DNA of 64,000 bases from an uncultured Collinsella sp. GTDB lineage: Bacteria; Actinomycetota; Coriobacteriia; Coriobacteriales; Coriobacteriaceae. Location: assembly GCA_900541695.1 (NCBI GenBank), contig UQKL01000016.1, positions 1 through 64,000 of the forward strand. Direction: 5' to 3'. A program made the position numbers and the translations under genes. This document shows positions 18,431-26,682 of the stretch, piece by piece. A model generated the notes under the pieces. That model was not told the origin of the DNA. It searched no databases and saw only the letters and a list, made by a program, of their open reading frames with translations. Numbering within the stretch: the stretch's first letter is position 1; each line of letters starts with the position of its first letter.

Positions 18431-19473
18431 TGGATCCGAGCGTCTACATCCCCGCCTACCTGGAGCGCGCCTACGTTGCGTCGCACCCCGAACTCACCGA
18501 TGCAGCACGCGAGCTTGTCCATAACAACGTGAGCGTCAACCCTCATAAGTATGCGCAGACCGAGCATACCCAAGCGCTGCTGTCCTATGCCGGCGTCCAC
18601 CGCCACTTGCTCGACGAACTCCATCGCATCGAGGACATGGGCAGCGACGAGGAGTTTGAGCAGACGCGCAACCGCCTGTTCGACGACATGCGCGACGAGC
18701 TGCTCAAGATTGTTCGTGTCGATGCGCTGGCCGTCGATGCCCAGTTGCTCGCCATCATCCTGGCGGACACGCCCGTCGATGCCTGCCTGGGCGATCTGAT
18801 GAAGCTCGAGGCGAGCACGGCCGACTACCTGCAACAGAGCGTGCCCGGGTTCGACATGGAGGCCCCGCACTACTGGGCCAACAAGGTGCTGGCAGACGGC
18901 GTGACGGCGGCCGATCTCACCGTAAGCGAGCCGGCTCTTATCGGGTGGCTCCACACGCTCGAGGCCATCTCGCAGCTGTGCATGGCGAGCGCTCGCTACC
19001 GTGCTGCCGCCAACTACGCCCGCCGCGTCCTTAAGGCGGAAGGCTATCCCACCCGAGCTGCAGGCACCGTGCTACTCGCCCTCGCTCGCCTAGAAGACGA
19101 GGACGGCTTTTTTGCCCTGGCCCACCAGCTCGAGGAGCAGATGGGGGCCGATACCCTCGAGAACTCCCCCTGGTACCTGCTCGCCCGCACGATCTTGCTG
19201 TTCAAAACGAACAAGATGCGCCCGGCGACACGCGCGCTGCGTGAGTTTGCCAACCGCTGCGAGGGCGGCGCGTTCTTTTTGCTGAACCCCATGTATCAGA
19301 CGCCGTATCTTCCCTGCCGGCCCGAACCGCACGACCCCTGGGACCTTTCGCATCAGGCAGTTTGGGAGGCCGACGGCATCATCTCGGATACTCCCGACTT
19401 TGCCCCCTGGGCCAGCGCTTGCGAAGACGTATCGCAGCTTGCCCAGGAATTTGCGCGCCGCTACGGCTTTTAA
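18430..19473 (+). CDS. TPR-like helical protein of unknown function (second of the pair)
   Basis: The 347-residue protein begins inside the stop codon of the previous gene (TAATG). It resembles that neighbour in layout: helical repeats, then LEAISQLCMASARYRAAANYARRVLKAE, then a NPMYQTPYLPCRPEPHDPWDLSHQA segment that mirrors the PYLTNTPLRRRPKD...LDPWTLIAL segment of its partner. The two are likely ancient duplicates. No signal peptide or membrane segment is visible. It is followed after 45 bases by the MurT-GatD fusion, probably on the same transcript. Confidence 0.8.
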   Translation: MDPSVYIPAYLERAYVASHPELTDAARELVHNNVSVNPHKYAQTEHTQALLSYAGVHRHLLDELHRIEDMGSDEEFEQTRNRLFDDMRDELLKIVRVDALAVDAQLLAIILADTPVDACLGDLMKLEASTADYLQQSVPGFDMEAPHYWANKVLADGVTAADLTVSEPALIGWLHTLEAISQLCMASARYRAAANYARRVLKAEGYPTRAAGTVLLALARLEDEDGFFALAHQLEEQMGADTLENSPWYLLARTILLFKTNKMRPATRALREFANRCEGGAFFLLNPMYQTPYLPCRPEPHDPWDLSHQAVWEADGIISDTPDFAPWASACEDVSQLAQEFARRYGF

Positions 19474-19518
19474 CGGCACAAACGTCACGACCATGTCATT
19501 CACGTTAGGAACGGCTTC

Positions 19519-21696
19519 ATGAACTTCCGCTCATCTCTCGCCTGCACCTCGAGCGATATCGCCCGCTGGGGACTGCGCTCCGTCCTTAAGCGCCAGGGCG
19601 GCGTACTCCCCGGCCGTATCGCCATGAAGATCGACCCCGAGCTGCTAAGCGACCTCGCGGGCCTTGTCGACCGCAGCGTGGTGATCACCGGCACCAACGG
19701 CAAGACCACCACCTCCAACCTCATCGCCGATGCCGTTGCCGCCAGCGGCGCCACCGTGGTATGCAACCGTGCCGGAAACAACATGGAGCCGGGCGTGGTG
19801 GGCGCGTTGCTCGAGGCGCGCGGCAACCTTAAGCGAACCGCCAGCAGCAAGCGCGTAGGCGTCTTTGAGTGCGACGAGCTCTACACGGTGCGCGTCCTGC
19901 CCAAGCTCAAGCCGACCTACTTTGTGCTGCTCAACCTGTTCCGCGACCAGCTGGACCGCTACGGTGAGATCGACCACACCCAGGACGTCATCGCCCACGC
20001 GCTGGAGCTTTCGCCGACAACGACGCTCATCTATAACGCCGACGACCCGCTGTGCGCCGCGATCGCCGCGCGCGTTCCCAATGCAAGCATCGCCTTTGGC
20101 ATCGACGGCGCCACCGACACCGAGTCTGACCGCATTAGCGACTCGCGCTTTTGCTCGCAGTGCAACACCCCGTTGGAGTACGACTACGTGCAATACGGCC
20201 AGCTCGGCGCCTATCATTGTCCTTCGTGCGCCTGGAGTCGCCCAGCGCTGCTCCGTCGCGTGACAGGCGTTGAGCTCACCTGCGACGGCTACGGCTTTGA
20301 CCTGAACTTTGGACCCAATACCGACGCACCCGCAACGCACATCGCCACGCGCTACAACGGCTTGTACATGGTCTACAACGTTGCCGCCGCCTTCTTTGCG
20401 GCGCGCGAGCTGGGCGTGGACGCGGCGCATCTGCAGCCCACGCTCGATGCCTACGTCCCCGCCGGCGGGCGCATGGGCCGCTGGGAAATCGCTGGCCGTA
20501 CCGTCGAGGCAAATCTGGCCAAAAATCCCGTGGGCTTCGATCGCCAGATCCAGTCCATTAAAACGGCAGGCGGCAGGCTCTGCGCCTTCTTCCTGAACGA
20601 CAACGACGCCGACGGCCACGATGTATCGTGGATCTACGACGTCGACTTCGAGCGCATCGCCGATACCCCAGGTCTTATCGCCTTTGTCGGGGGTACACGC
20701 GCGCACGATATGCAGGTACGCCTGAAGTACGCCGGCATCGACTCCGCCATCATCTCGAATATCGAGCAGGCGATCGGTGCCGTGGCGGACGAGGAGGCTG
20801 GTGATACTTTCTACGCCGTCGCCAACTACACGGCCTTCCCGCCGCTGATCAAGGAGCTCGACGAGCTTAAGGGCACCGATGCGAGCTCGGTCGCCTCCCA
20901 CGCCGTAACGCGCGCCGATGGCAGCGCTGTCCCCACCGACATTGCGCCGGTCGAGCTTTCGCGCCCGCTACGCATCGTCTACCTGTATCCCGATGCCCTC
21001 AACCTCTATGGCGACGGCGGCAACGTCATTGCCCTCGAGCGCCGCTGCGCCTGGCGTGGCATCCCCGTGCGCGTGGACGAGGTCCGTATGGGCGAGTCGC
21101 TCGATCTCACCGACGCCGACATCGTCATGATGGGCGGTGGCTCCGACCGCGATCAGCTGGCCGTGGCACACGAGCTGTTCGCTCAAAAAGACAAGGTCGC
21201 GGCCTATGTTGAGGATGGCGGCTCGCTGCTCGCTATCTGTGGCAGCTATCAGCTGCTCGGCCGTTCGTACTATATGGGCGAGAATCGCATCGAGGGCCTG
21301 GGCGTCATTGCCGCCGAGACCGTGCGCGGCTCCGACCGTCTGATCGGCAACGTCGCCGTCAAGACCGACCTGTCACCCGAGCCCTTTGTGGGATTCGAGA
21401 ACCACGGCGGCCGCACCCTGCTCGATGCAGAGGCCACGCCGCTCGGAACGTCCGTCGTCACGGGTACCGGTAACAACGGCGACGATGGCTTTGAGGGCAT
21501 CATCTACAAGGGCGTCATCGGCACGTACCTACACGGACCGGCACTGCCCAAGAACCCCGAGCTCGCCGACTGGCTCATCGCCCACGCTCTCGAGCGCCGT
21601 GGCGATGCACGGGCCACCGCTCTGCTGCCGCTCAAGCCCCTCGACGACACTTACGAGCACGCCGCCCACGACGCCGCGATGAAGCTCCTCCTCTAA
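19519..21696 (+). CDS. murT-gatD: Lipid II isoglutaminyl synthase, MurT-GatD fusion
   Basis: It amidates the D-glutamate of lipid II to D-isoglutamine, with ammonia made from glutamine. In most Gram-positives this is a two-subunit enzyme; here one 725-residue chain holds both. The MurT part (1 to about 450) has the Mur-ligase P-loop GTNGKTTT (58-65), a four-cysteine zinc ribbon (CSQC near 212-215, CPSC near 234-237) and the DUF1727 C-terminal region. After a linker of about 30 residues the GatD part (about 485-725) is a CobB/CobQ-like amidotransferase with nucleophile Cys574 in LLAICGSYQLLG and His671 in TYLHGPALPKNPELAD. All key residues are present. The order matches the usual murT-gatD gene order. 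Confidence 0.93.
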   Translation: MNFRSSLACTSSDIARWGLRSVLKRQGGVLPGRIAMKIDPELLSDLAGLVDRSVVITGTNGKTTTSNLIADAVAASGATVVCNRAGNNMEPGVVGALLEARGNLKRTASSKRVGVFECDELYTVRVLPKLKPTYFVLLNLFRDQLDRYGEIDHTQDVIAHALELSPTTTLIYNADDPLCAAIAARVPNASIAFGIDGATDTESDRISDSRFCSQCNTPLEYDYVQYGQLGAYHCPSCAWSRPALLRRVTGVELTCDGYGFDLNFGPNTDAPATHIATRYNGLYMVYNVAAAFFAARELGVDAAHLQPTLDAYVPAGGRMGRWEIAGRTVEANLAKNPVGFDRQIQSIKTAGGRLCAFFLNDNDADGHDVSWIYDVDFERIADTPGLIAFVGGTRAHDMQVRLKYAGIDSAIISNIEQAIGAVADEEAGDTFYAVANYTAFPPLIKELDELKGTDASSVASHAVTRADGSAVPTDIAPVELSRPLRIVYLYPDALNLYGDGGNVIALERRCAWRGIPVRVDEVRMGESLDLTDADIVMMGGGSDRDQLAVAHELFAQKDKVAAYVEDGGSLLAICGSYQLLGRSYYMGENRIEGLGVIAAETVRGSDRLIGNVAVKTDLSPEPFVGFENHGGRTLLDAEATPLGTSVVTGTGNNGDDGFEGIIYKGVIGTYLHGPALPKNPELADWLIAHALERRGDARATALLPLKPLDDTYEHAAHDAAMKLLL

Positions 21697-21703
21697 CGCC
21701 CCG

Positions 21704-21740
21704 CCACCACAAAGGGGACAGGCACCTTTGTGGTGGTTTT
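21704..21740 (+). terminator. Terminator-like repeat CCACCACAAAGG...CCTTTGTGGTGG
   Basis: A 12-bp perfect stem (21704-21715 with 21725-21736) has the loop GGACAGGCA and is followed by TTTT. It ends the murT-gatD transcript. The same hairpin, including the loop, recurs on the other strand at 55403-55433. Confidence 0.85.
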
Positions 21741-21754
21741 GACCTGCCACGGCA

Positions 21755-21901
21755 GTTTGTCTCAATCTGTAACATCTAGACCGTTAAAAGTCGTCTTACT
21801 GTTACAGATTGAGATATTCGTCCCGACGCCCGCCGTTTGTCTCGATCTGTAACAGATAGAGCCGATTTGCCCGCCCAGATGTTACAGATTGAGATATTTG
21901 A
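21755..21901 (+). repeat. Two tandem copies of an inverted-repeat unit (TCTCAATCTGTAACA)
   Basis: Unit 1: TCTCAATCTGTAACA at 21760-21774 pairs exactly with 21800-21814. Unit 2: TCTCGATCTGTAACA at 21840-21854 pairs with 21880-21894 with one G-T pair. Both units share the left flank GTTTG, the exact 15-base right arm and a trailing ATATTYG, but their 25-base loops differ. The units are spaced 80 bases. They lie between the murT-gatD terminator and the tRNA-Glu promoter. I cannot assign a function. Confidence 0.85.
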
Positions 21902-21978
21902 ATATCGGAATAGAAACCCACTCCTGTGTGGTGGTTTTTCAATCTGCCAACGATATGTGAACGGATAGAAAAGTCTGC

Positions 21979-21984
21979 TATACT
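21979..21984 (+). promoter_or_regulatory. -10 box of the tRNA-Glu promoter
   Basis: TATACT lies 11 bases upstream of the tRNA 5' end at 21995, the right distance for transcription starting a few bases before the mature end. The -35 region (around 21956) is a poor match. Confidence 0.55.
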
Positions 21985-21994
21985 CTTTCCCGCT

Positions 21995-22071
21995 GTCCCC
22001 ATCGTCTAGCGGCCAAGGACGCCACCCTTTCAAGGTGGATATCGCGGGTTCGAATCCCGCTGGGGGCACCA
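21995..22071 (+). tRNA. tRNA-Glu (anticodon UUC)
   Basis: All parts of the cloverleaf are visible: acceptor GTCCCCA with TGGGGGC, D-loop with GCGGCCAAGG, anticodon stem CCACC/GGTGG holding CTTTCAA (anticodon TTC), T-arm CGGGTTCGAATCCCG (22045-22059), discriminator A and an encoded CCA at 22069-22071. It is a single-copy unit here with its own promoter and a hairpin terminator. The 3' end is duplicated 189 bases downstream. Confidence 0.97.
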
Positions 22072-22082
22072 CAGAATCTGAG

Positions 22083-22114
22083 AAGCCCGTTGCCAATTCG
22101 GTAGCGGGCTTTTT
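22083..22114 (+). terminator. tRNA-Glu terminator
   Basis: AGCCCG and CGGGCT form the base of a stem with TTGCC/GGTAG above it, followed by TTTTTG. It starts 12 bases after the tRNA CCA. Confidence 0.8.
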
Positions 22115-22120
22115 GCTACC

Positions 22121-22260
22121 CATGCGCCGGGATTCGAACCCGACAGGGTGCGGAGCTGAGGAAACGCGCAAGCGTTTTCCAGCGCAGCACGCAAGGAGCG
22201 GAGCGACGCAGCGGAAGCGAGCGGCGGAAGCCGCACGCGGACATCCCGCTGGGGGCACCA
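22121..22260 (-). repeat. Inverted T-arm-carrying element after tRNA-Glu, ending in a copy of the tRNA 3' end
   Basis: On the minus strand, the element reads: a GC-rich purine-poor stretch, the hairpin AAAACGC-TTGC-GCGTTT, then CTCCGCACCCTG, then CGGGTTCGAATCCCG (22128-22142), which equals the T-arm of the adjacent tRNA-Glu. At its far end (22243-22260, plus strand) ATCCCGCTGGGGGCACCA repeats the last 18 bases of the tRNA including CCA. A related element with the same hairpin and CCGCGCCCTG block lies next to ssrA (41987-42039) and there carries the tmRNA T-arm. It could be an integration scar or a dispersed structured element. Confidence 0.75.
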
Positions 22261-22271
22261 ACTTTAAAATG

Positions 22272-22312
22272 TTCGAACCCGCCGGATGTAAGGTCCGACG
22301 GGTTCGTTCTTT
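22272..22312 (+). terminator. Hairpin with T-run after the tRNA-Glu region
   Basis: CGAACCCG and CGGGTTCG form an 8-bp stem extended by CGG/CCG, followed by TTCTTTTT. It is oriented to stop rightward transcription before the convergent flavodoxin-ferredoxin gene. Confidence 0.75.
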
Positions 22313-22350
22313 TTGCCGTTATAAGACGAAAAGTACTCAACGCCCTTGCG

Positions 22351-23112
22351 CTAGATAAACAGCTCGCACTCCTTCCGCTCGGCACAAACTTTGCTCAACA
22401 TCTTGGTAGTCGCAGAGAGCATGACGGGATTTACCGCGCGAGCGCCCCACGGACATACGGCAATGCAGCGCATGCAGGAAATGCAGGCCTTTTTGTCCAC
22501 CCGCTTGGGATCGTCTTTATCGATAGCGCCAACGGGACACACTGCGGCGCAAGCCCCGCAGGCGGTGCACTCCTTTGTGGCCTTAGGCACCATACCGGTG
22601 CCCCCGGCCTTCTTATAGGGACGATTGCCCGGAATAGCCGGCTCAGAAGCATCTCCCGCAGATATCTTTTGCTGAATCTGATTCGCAAACCCAGCGAGCT
22701 GCGCCGCGTCCTGTGGGTCTGGCCGACCGGCTGCAAACTGGCGAACAATAGAATGCTCGGCGATGGCAGAAACCGCCGCGATCACCCGAAAGCCCGCGCC
22801 CTTTGCCGCATCCTCAAGCTCGACCAGCGTGTCCTCATACGCGCGGTTTCCGTAAACACAAACCAGAACCGCCTGCGCACCGTTTCCCCGCATCATACCC
22901 AAGCGCTCCGCAGCCACAGCCGGGACTCGCCCGCCATACGAGGGTACCGCGATCACGGCTACATCCTCTTTTGTCATCGCAACCGTGCGAAAACCAAGCC
23001 CGCTATCGGTCAGATCTACAGCAACGGTTTCCCCTTCCAACGCATTGGCAATGTAGCCAGACGCCTTTTCCGTTCCGCCGGTCGGGCTAAACACGATATC
23101 GAATACCTTCAT
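22351..23112 (-). CDS. Flavodoxin-ferredoxin fusion (EFR1-type)
   Basis: The 253-residue protein joins an N-terminal flavodoxin-like domain to a C-terminal two-cluster ferredoxin. FSPTGGTEKAS (residues 8-18) is the FMN phosphate loop. VPSYGGRVPA follows. The clusters are CTACGACAAVCPVGAI and CISCMRCIAVCPWGARAV. This matches the EFR1-family 'ferrodoxins' common in gut anaerobes. It probably carries electrons between flavin and iron-sulphur partners. The start at 23112 follows GGGGAGG; the open frame runs upstream without similarity. It is a single gene between convergent terminator 22272-22312 and glnN. Confidence 0.9.
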   Translation of the reverse strand: MKVFDIVFSPTGGTEKASGYIANALEGETVAVDLTDSGLGFRTVAMTKEDVAVIAVPSYGGRVPAVAAERLGMMRGNGAQAVLVCVYGNRAYEDTLVELEDAAKGAGFRVIAAVSAIAEHSIVRQFAAGRPDPQDAAQLAGFANQIQQKISAGDASEPAIPGNRPYKKAGGTGMVPKATKECTACGACAAVCPVGAIDKDDPKRVDKKACISCMRCIAVCPWGARAVNPVMLSATTKMLSKVCAERKECELFI

Positions 23113-23295
23113 CGGATAATCCTCCCCTTTATGAACAAACGGCCGAAACGTCCGCGTGCCAAAACAGGTTACAACTTTTAAGATGCCCCGCGTGAAACGC
23201 CCGCTCGGCTGCAAGTTCAAAGCAGGTCAAAGCGGCAAAAAAGAAGGGGCCTCACACAGGCGAGACCCCTTCACACGCAAAATCAAACGTGTCTG

Positions 23296-25383
23296 TTACA
23301 CATAGAACAGAATGTCGTCGTAGGTCGGGACCGGCCAGTAGTCGGCGGCCACGATCTCCTCCATGGCATCCACGGCGGCGCGCAGCGTATCCATAGCGGG
23401 AACGACCTCGTGCGCGTACACGTTGGCCTGCTCCTGACCATCGAGGGCTTCGGCCTTCTGATGCACGGCATCGAGCGCCTTGATGGAGTCGTTGATGGCG
23501 GTGATACCGTTGCAGAGCTTGTTGAGCGTGTTCTGCTCGCACTGCATGGCGGCCTCCGCACCAGCGGCACGAATAGTCTCAAGGCCCTTAGCGACCTTGG
23601 TGGCATAGGCAGTAATGACCGGGCGATAGGTACGACGCGCCTCGCGAACCATCGTGGTGGCCTCGATGTTCATGAGCTTGTTGTACTTCTCGAGCTTGCA
23701 GTCGTAGCGGCACTGGGCCTCGGCCTTGGTCAGGACACCCGTCTCCTCAAAGAGCGCAATGGCCTTATCGGAAACAAAGGCGGGCAGGGCGTCGGCCGTG
23801 GTCTTGTTGTTGGCAAGGCCGCGCTTCTCGGCCTCAACGGGCCACTCGTCGGAGTAGCCATCGCCGGAAAAGAGGATGCGCTGGTGGTCGGTCAGGACCT
23901 TCTTGCAGTACTCGAGCGCGGCGTCCTGGAACTCATCCTCGGGCGTACCCTCAAGCGCGTCGGCGAAGGACTTGAGCGACTTGGCCACGGCGGCATCGAG
24001 CACCAGGTTGGAGTCGGAGACGTTCTGCTCGGAGCCGCAGGCACGGAACTCGAACTTGTTGCCGGTGAAGGCAAACGGGGAGGTGCGGTTGCGGTCGGTG
24101 TTGTCCTGCATCAGCTTGGGCAGGGTATCGGCGCCCAGGTCGAGCACGCCGCGCGTGGCATGGACGGAAGCCTTGCCATCGATGATCTTCTCGACGACCT
24201 CGGTAAGCTGGTCGCCCAGGAAGATGGACATAATCGCCGGAGGAGCCTCGTTGGCGCCCAGACGATGATCGTTGCCGGCCGAGGCAACGGAGGCACGCAG
24301 GAGCTCCTGATAGTTATCGACGGCCTCGATCACCGCGGTGAGGAAGACGATGAACTGCAGGTTGTCGAGCGGGGTGTCGCCCGGATCGAGCAGATTCTCG
24401 GACTCGGTGCCAAGCGACCAGTTGTTGTGCTTGCCCGAACCGTTGATGCCCTCGAAGGGCTTCTCGTGCAGCAGGCAGACCAAGTCGTGGCGGGAGGCGA
24501 TGAGCTTCATCTTCTCCATCATGACCAGATTCTGGTCGATGGCCTCGTTGACCTCGCCATAGACCGGTGCGAGCTCATGCTGGCAGGGAGCAACCTCGTT
24601 GTGCTTGGTCTTGGCGGGAATGCCAAGCGCCCACAGTTCATCGTCCAGGTCCTTCATATAGGCCGAGACGGTGGGGCGGATAGCGCCAAAGTAGTGCTCC
24701 TCGAGCTCCTGGCCCTTGCAGGGAGCAGCACCAAAGAGGGTGCGGCCGGTGATGACCAGGTCCTTGCGCTTGCGATAGGCGTCCTTCTTGATCAGGAAGT
24801 ACTCCTGCTCGTCGCCCACGGAAGGAACGACCTTCTTGGGGGTCTTGCCAAACAGCGCCAAAACGCGCTTAGACTCACGCGAGAGCGCGGTCATGGAGCG
24901 CAGCAGAGGGGTCTTCTTGTCCAGGGCCTCGCCCGTGTAGGAGCAGAAAGCCGTGGGGATGCACAGGACATCGTCCTTGATAAAGGCGGGGCTGGTGGGA
25001 TCCCAAGCGGTGTAGCCACGGGCCTCGAAGGTGGCACGCAAGCCGCCGTTGGGGAAGCTGGAGGCGTCCGGCTCGCCCTGGATGAGGTTCTTGCCCGTAA
25101 ACTTGGTAATGGCGGTGCCGTCGTGGTTGGGCTCCAGGAAGCTGTCGTGCTTCTCGGAAGTAATGCCCGAAAGCGGCTGGAACCAGTGCGCGTAGTGCGT
25201 CGCGCCCTTGGAGATGGCCCAGACCTTCATGGCATGGGCAACGGCGTTGGCCACATCCAGGTCGAGCGGCTCACCGCCCTCGAGGGTTGCAGCAAGGCGC
25301 TTCCAAATGTCCTTGGGGAGGTAGTCCTTCATGACTTCCTCAGAGAACACCATGGTCCCGAAGCGGTCAGTAAGTTCGGCCAT
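23296..25383 (-). CDS. glnN: Type III glutamine synthetase
   Basis: It makes glutamine from glutamate, ammonia and ATP. The 695-residue length and the motifs [27 protein letters not shown] and [12 protein letters not shown] mark the GSIII class found in Bacteroides, Clostridia and some actinobacteria, which lacks the adenylylation site of type I enzymes. I chose the ATG at 25383 (MAELTDRFG) with GAAGGGAG upstream. The 20-codon upstream extension lacks similarity. The 426-base leader and promoter region holds two inverted repeats. The product could supply the GatD and GatA amidotransferases in this window with glutamine. Confidence 0.96.
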   Translation of the reverse strand: MAELTDRFGTMVFSEEVMKDYLPKDIWKRLAATLEGGEPLDLDVANAVAHAMKVWAISKGATHYAHWFQPLSGITSEKHDSFLEPNHDGTAITKFTGKNLIQGEPDASSFPNGGLRATFEARGYTAWDPTSPAFIKDDVLCIPTAFCSYTGEALDKKTPLLRSMTALSRESKRVLALFGKTPKKVVPSVGDEQEYFLIKKDAYRKRKDLVITGRTLFGAAPCKGQELEEHYFGAIRPTVSAYMKDLDDELWALGIPAKTKHNEVAPCQHELAPVYGEVNEAIDQNLVMMEKMKLIASRHDLVCLLHEKPFEGINGSGKHNNWSLGTESENLLDPGDTPLDNLQFIVFLTAVIEAVDNYQELLRASVASAGNDHRLGANEAPPAIMSIFLGDQLTEVVEKIIDGKASVHATRGVLDLGADTLPKLMQDNTDRNRTSPFAFTGNKFEFRACGSEQNVSDSNLVLDAAVAKSLKSFADALEGTPEDEFQDAALEYCKKVLTDHQRILFSGDGYSDEWPVEAEKRGLANNKTTADALPAFVSDKAIALFEETGVLTKAEAQCRYDCKLEKYNKLMNIEATTMVREARRTYRPVITAYATKVAKGLETIRAAGAEAAMQCEQNTLNKLCNGITAINDSIKALDAVHQKAEALDGQEQANVYAHEVVPAMDTLRAAVDAMEEIVAADYWPVPTYDDILFYV

Positions 25384-25809
25384 ACGGAACTCCCTTCGTA
25401 TCGGCACCGCGTGAGAAGCGGTGTTGATTACTAACGAACGAGTCATAGCTTAGACTCGCCGTGTTTCCGCGACATTACCGTTATGTTGCTGTCGCGAAAC
25501 CAATCAATGAGGTTACCCTATCGAGGCGGCGTTGCCACCCTCAACAGCCAATCAACTGCATAAATTGCAGACCTCTCCCCATGGTTTAAGGGTAGTCAAT
25601 TTGGGACGGGGCTTTATTAACTGGTATTTCGCATCAGATACCATTCAATATAGCCCCATCCTACATTGACCGCCCTGTTATAGGAAATGTCGATAGCGAA
25701 GCATTTTCGATTGGTATCCCCAAATAGCGAGTGAAATTCCATCGTGGCACAGTGGTGCTGTAGAATCCTTACAACGCATCACACTATTACGTATCTAGAG
25801 GAGCACGAT
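25384..25809. other. Divergent promoter region between glnN and metF with two inverted repeats
   Basis: GTTTCCGCGAC (25463-25473) and GTCGCGAAAC (25491-25500) form an imperfect stem upstream of glnN, a candidate nitrogen-control or leader element. At 25608-25657 GGGGCT pairs with AGCCCC and encloses TGGTAT/ATACCA (25622-25643), a nested structure. TAGAAT near 25761 could be the metF -10 box. No cobalamin, SAM or glutamine riboswitch core was recognised, and no gene is present. Confidence 0.55.
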
Positions 25810-26682
25810 ATGCGCGTCGACGAGCTTTTTAAGCAGGCAGCATCCCAGGGCACCGCACCCGTTTCGTTTGAGATGTTCCCGCCCAAGGGCGAGCTGACCT
25901 TCGACACGGCTCGCAAAGTGGCAGGCAATCTGTGCAAGCTTTCGCCGAGCTTTGTCTCGGTCACCTGCTCTGCCGGCGGCTCAGGCAACGGTGCCACCAC
26001 CGCCCCCATCGCGCATATGATTACGAGCGAATTCGATACGCCCTCGGTGGCGCACCTCACCTGCGTGGGCCGCACGCATGCCGATATCGCCGCCAAGATC
26101 GACGAGTACCGCTCCGCCGGCGTTGAAAACATCCTGGCCCTGCGCGGTGATCTTCCCGCTGGCGCGACCGAGGACGACAAGCCCGCCTCGGACTACGCCT
26201 ACGCCCGCGACCTCATCCCCGAGCTCGTCGACGCCGGCTTTTGCGTGGGCGCCGCAGCCTACCCCGAGGGCCACATTGCCTGTGAGGATCTCAACGCCTC
26301 GGTCGAATACCTCAAGCAAAAACAGGACGCCGGCGCGAGCTTCTTTGTGACGCAGCTCTTTTTTGACAACGAGTGCTTCTACCGTTTTCGCGAGCTTGCC
26401 GACAAGGCCGGTATCACCGTGCCCATTACCGCGGGCATCATGCCGTTTATGGGCAAGTCGCAGATTAGCCGCATGGTCTTTATGTGCGGTGCGTCGCTGC
26501 CCTCCCCCGTCATCAAGATTCTCGCCAAATACGAGAACGACCCCGAGAGTCTGCAGGCAGCCGGTGTAGATTATGCCGCCCGTCAGCTTTGCGACCTCAA
26601 AGAGCACGGTGCCGACGGTCTGCACCTGTACACTATGAACCGTCCTGCGATCGCCGCAACCATTATGGAGCGCCTGGGGTAA
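25810..26682 (+). CDS. metF: Methylenetetrahydrofolate reductase
   Basis: It reduces 5,10-methylene-THF to 5-methyl-THF, the methyl donor for MetH. The 290-residue protein has the TIM-barrel FAD enzyme motifs SFEMFPPKGE (Glu catalytic), VSVTCSAGGSG, ALRGDLP and QLFFDNECFYRF, and GIMPF. It starts at the ATG at 25810 behind AGAGGAG. Its stop overlaps the next start (TAATG), making the first step of a metF-reactivation-metH operon in which products pass directly from one enzyme to the next. Confidence 0.95.
   Translation: MRVDELFKQAASQGTAPVSFEMFPPKGELTFDTARKVAGNLCKLSPSFVSVTCSAGGSGNGATTAPIAHMITSEFDTPSVAHLTCVGRTHADIAAKIDEYRSAGVENILALRGDLPAGATEDDKPASDYAYARDLIPELVDAGFCVGAAAYPEGHIACEDLNASVEYLKQKQDAGASFFVTQLFFDNECFYRFRELADKAGITVPITAGIMPFMGKSQISRMVFMCGASLPSPVIKILAKYENDPESLQAAGVDYAARQLCDLKEHGADGLHLYTMNRPAIAATIMERLG

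Noticed and set aside
21755..21901. CRISPR-like array
   Set aside because: Only two units, each an inverted repeat with unequal loops, and no cas genes in the window.
22128..22142. Possible second tRNA on the minus strand
   Set aside because: Only the T-arm is present; no acceptor, D-arm or anticodon stem can be built around it.
25447..25809. Possible cobalamin, SAM or glutamine riboswitch before metF/glnN
   Set aside because: The conserved cores of these riboswitches are not present; only simple inverted repeats are seen.
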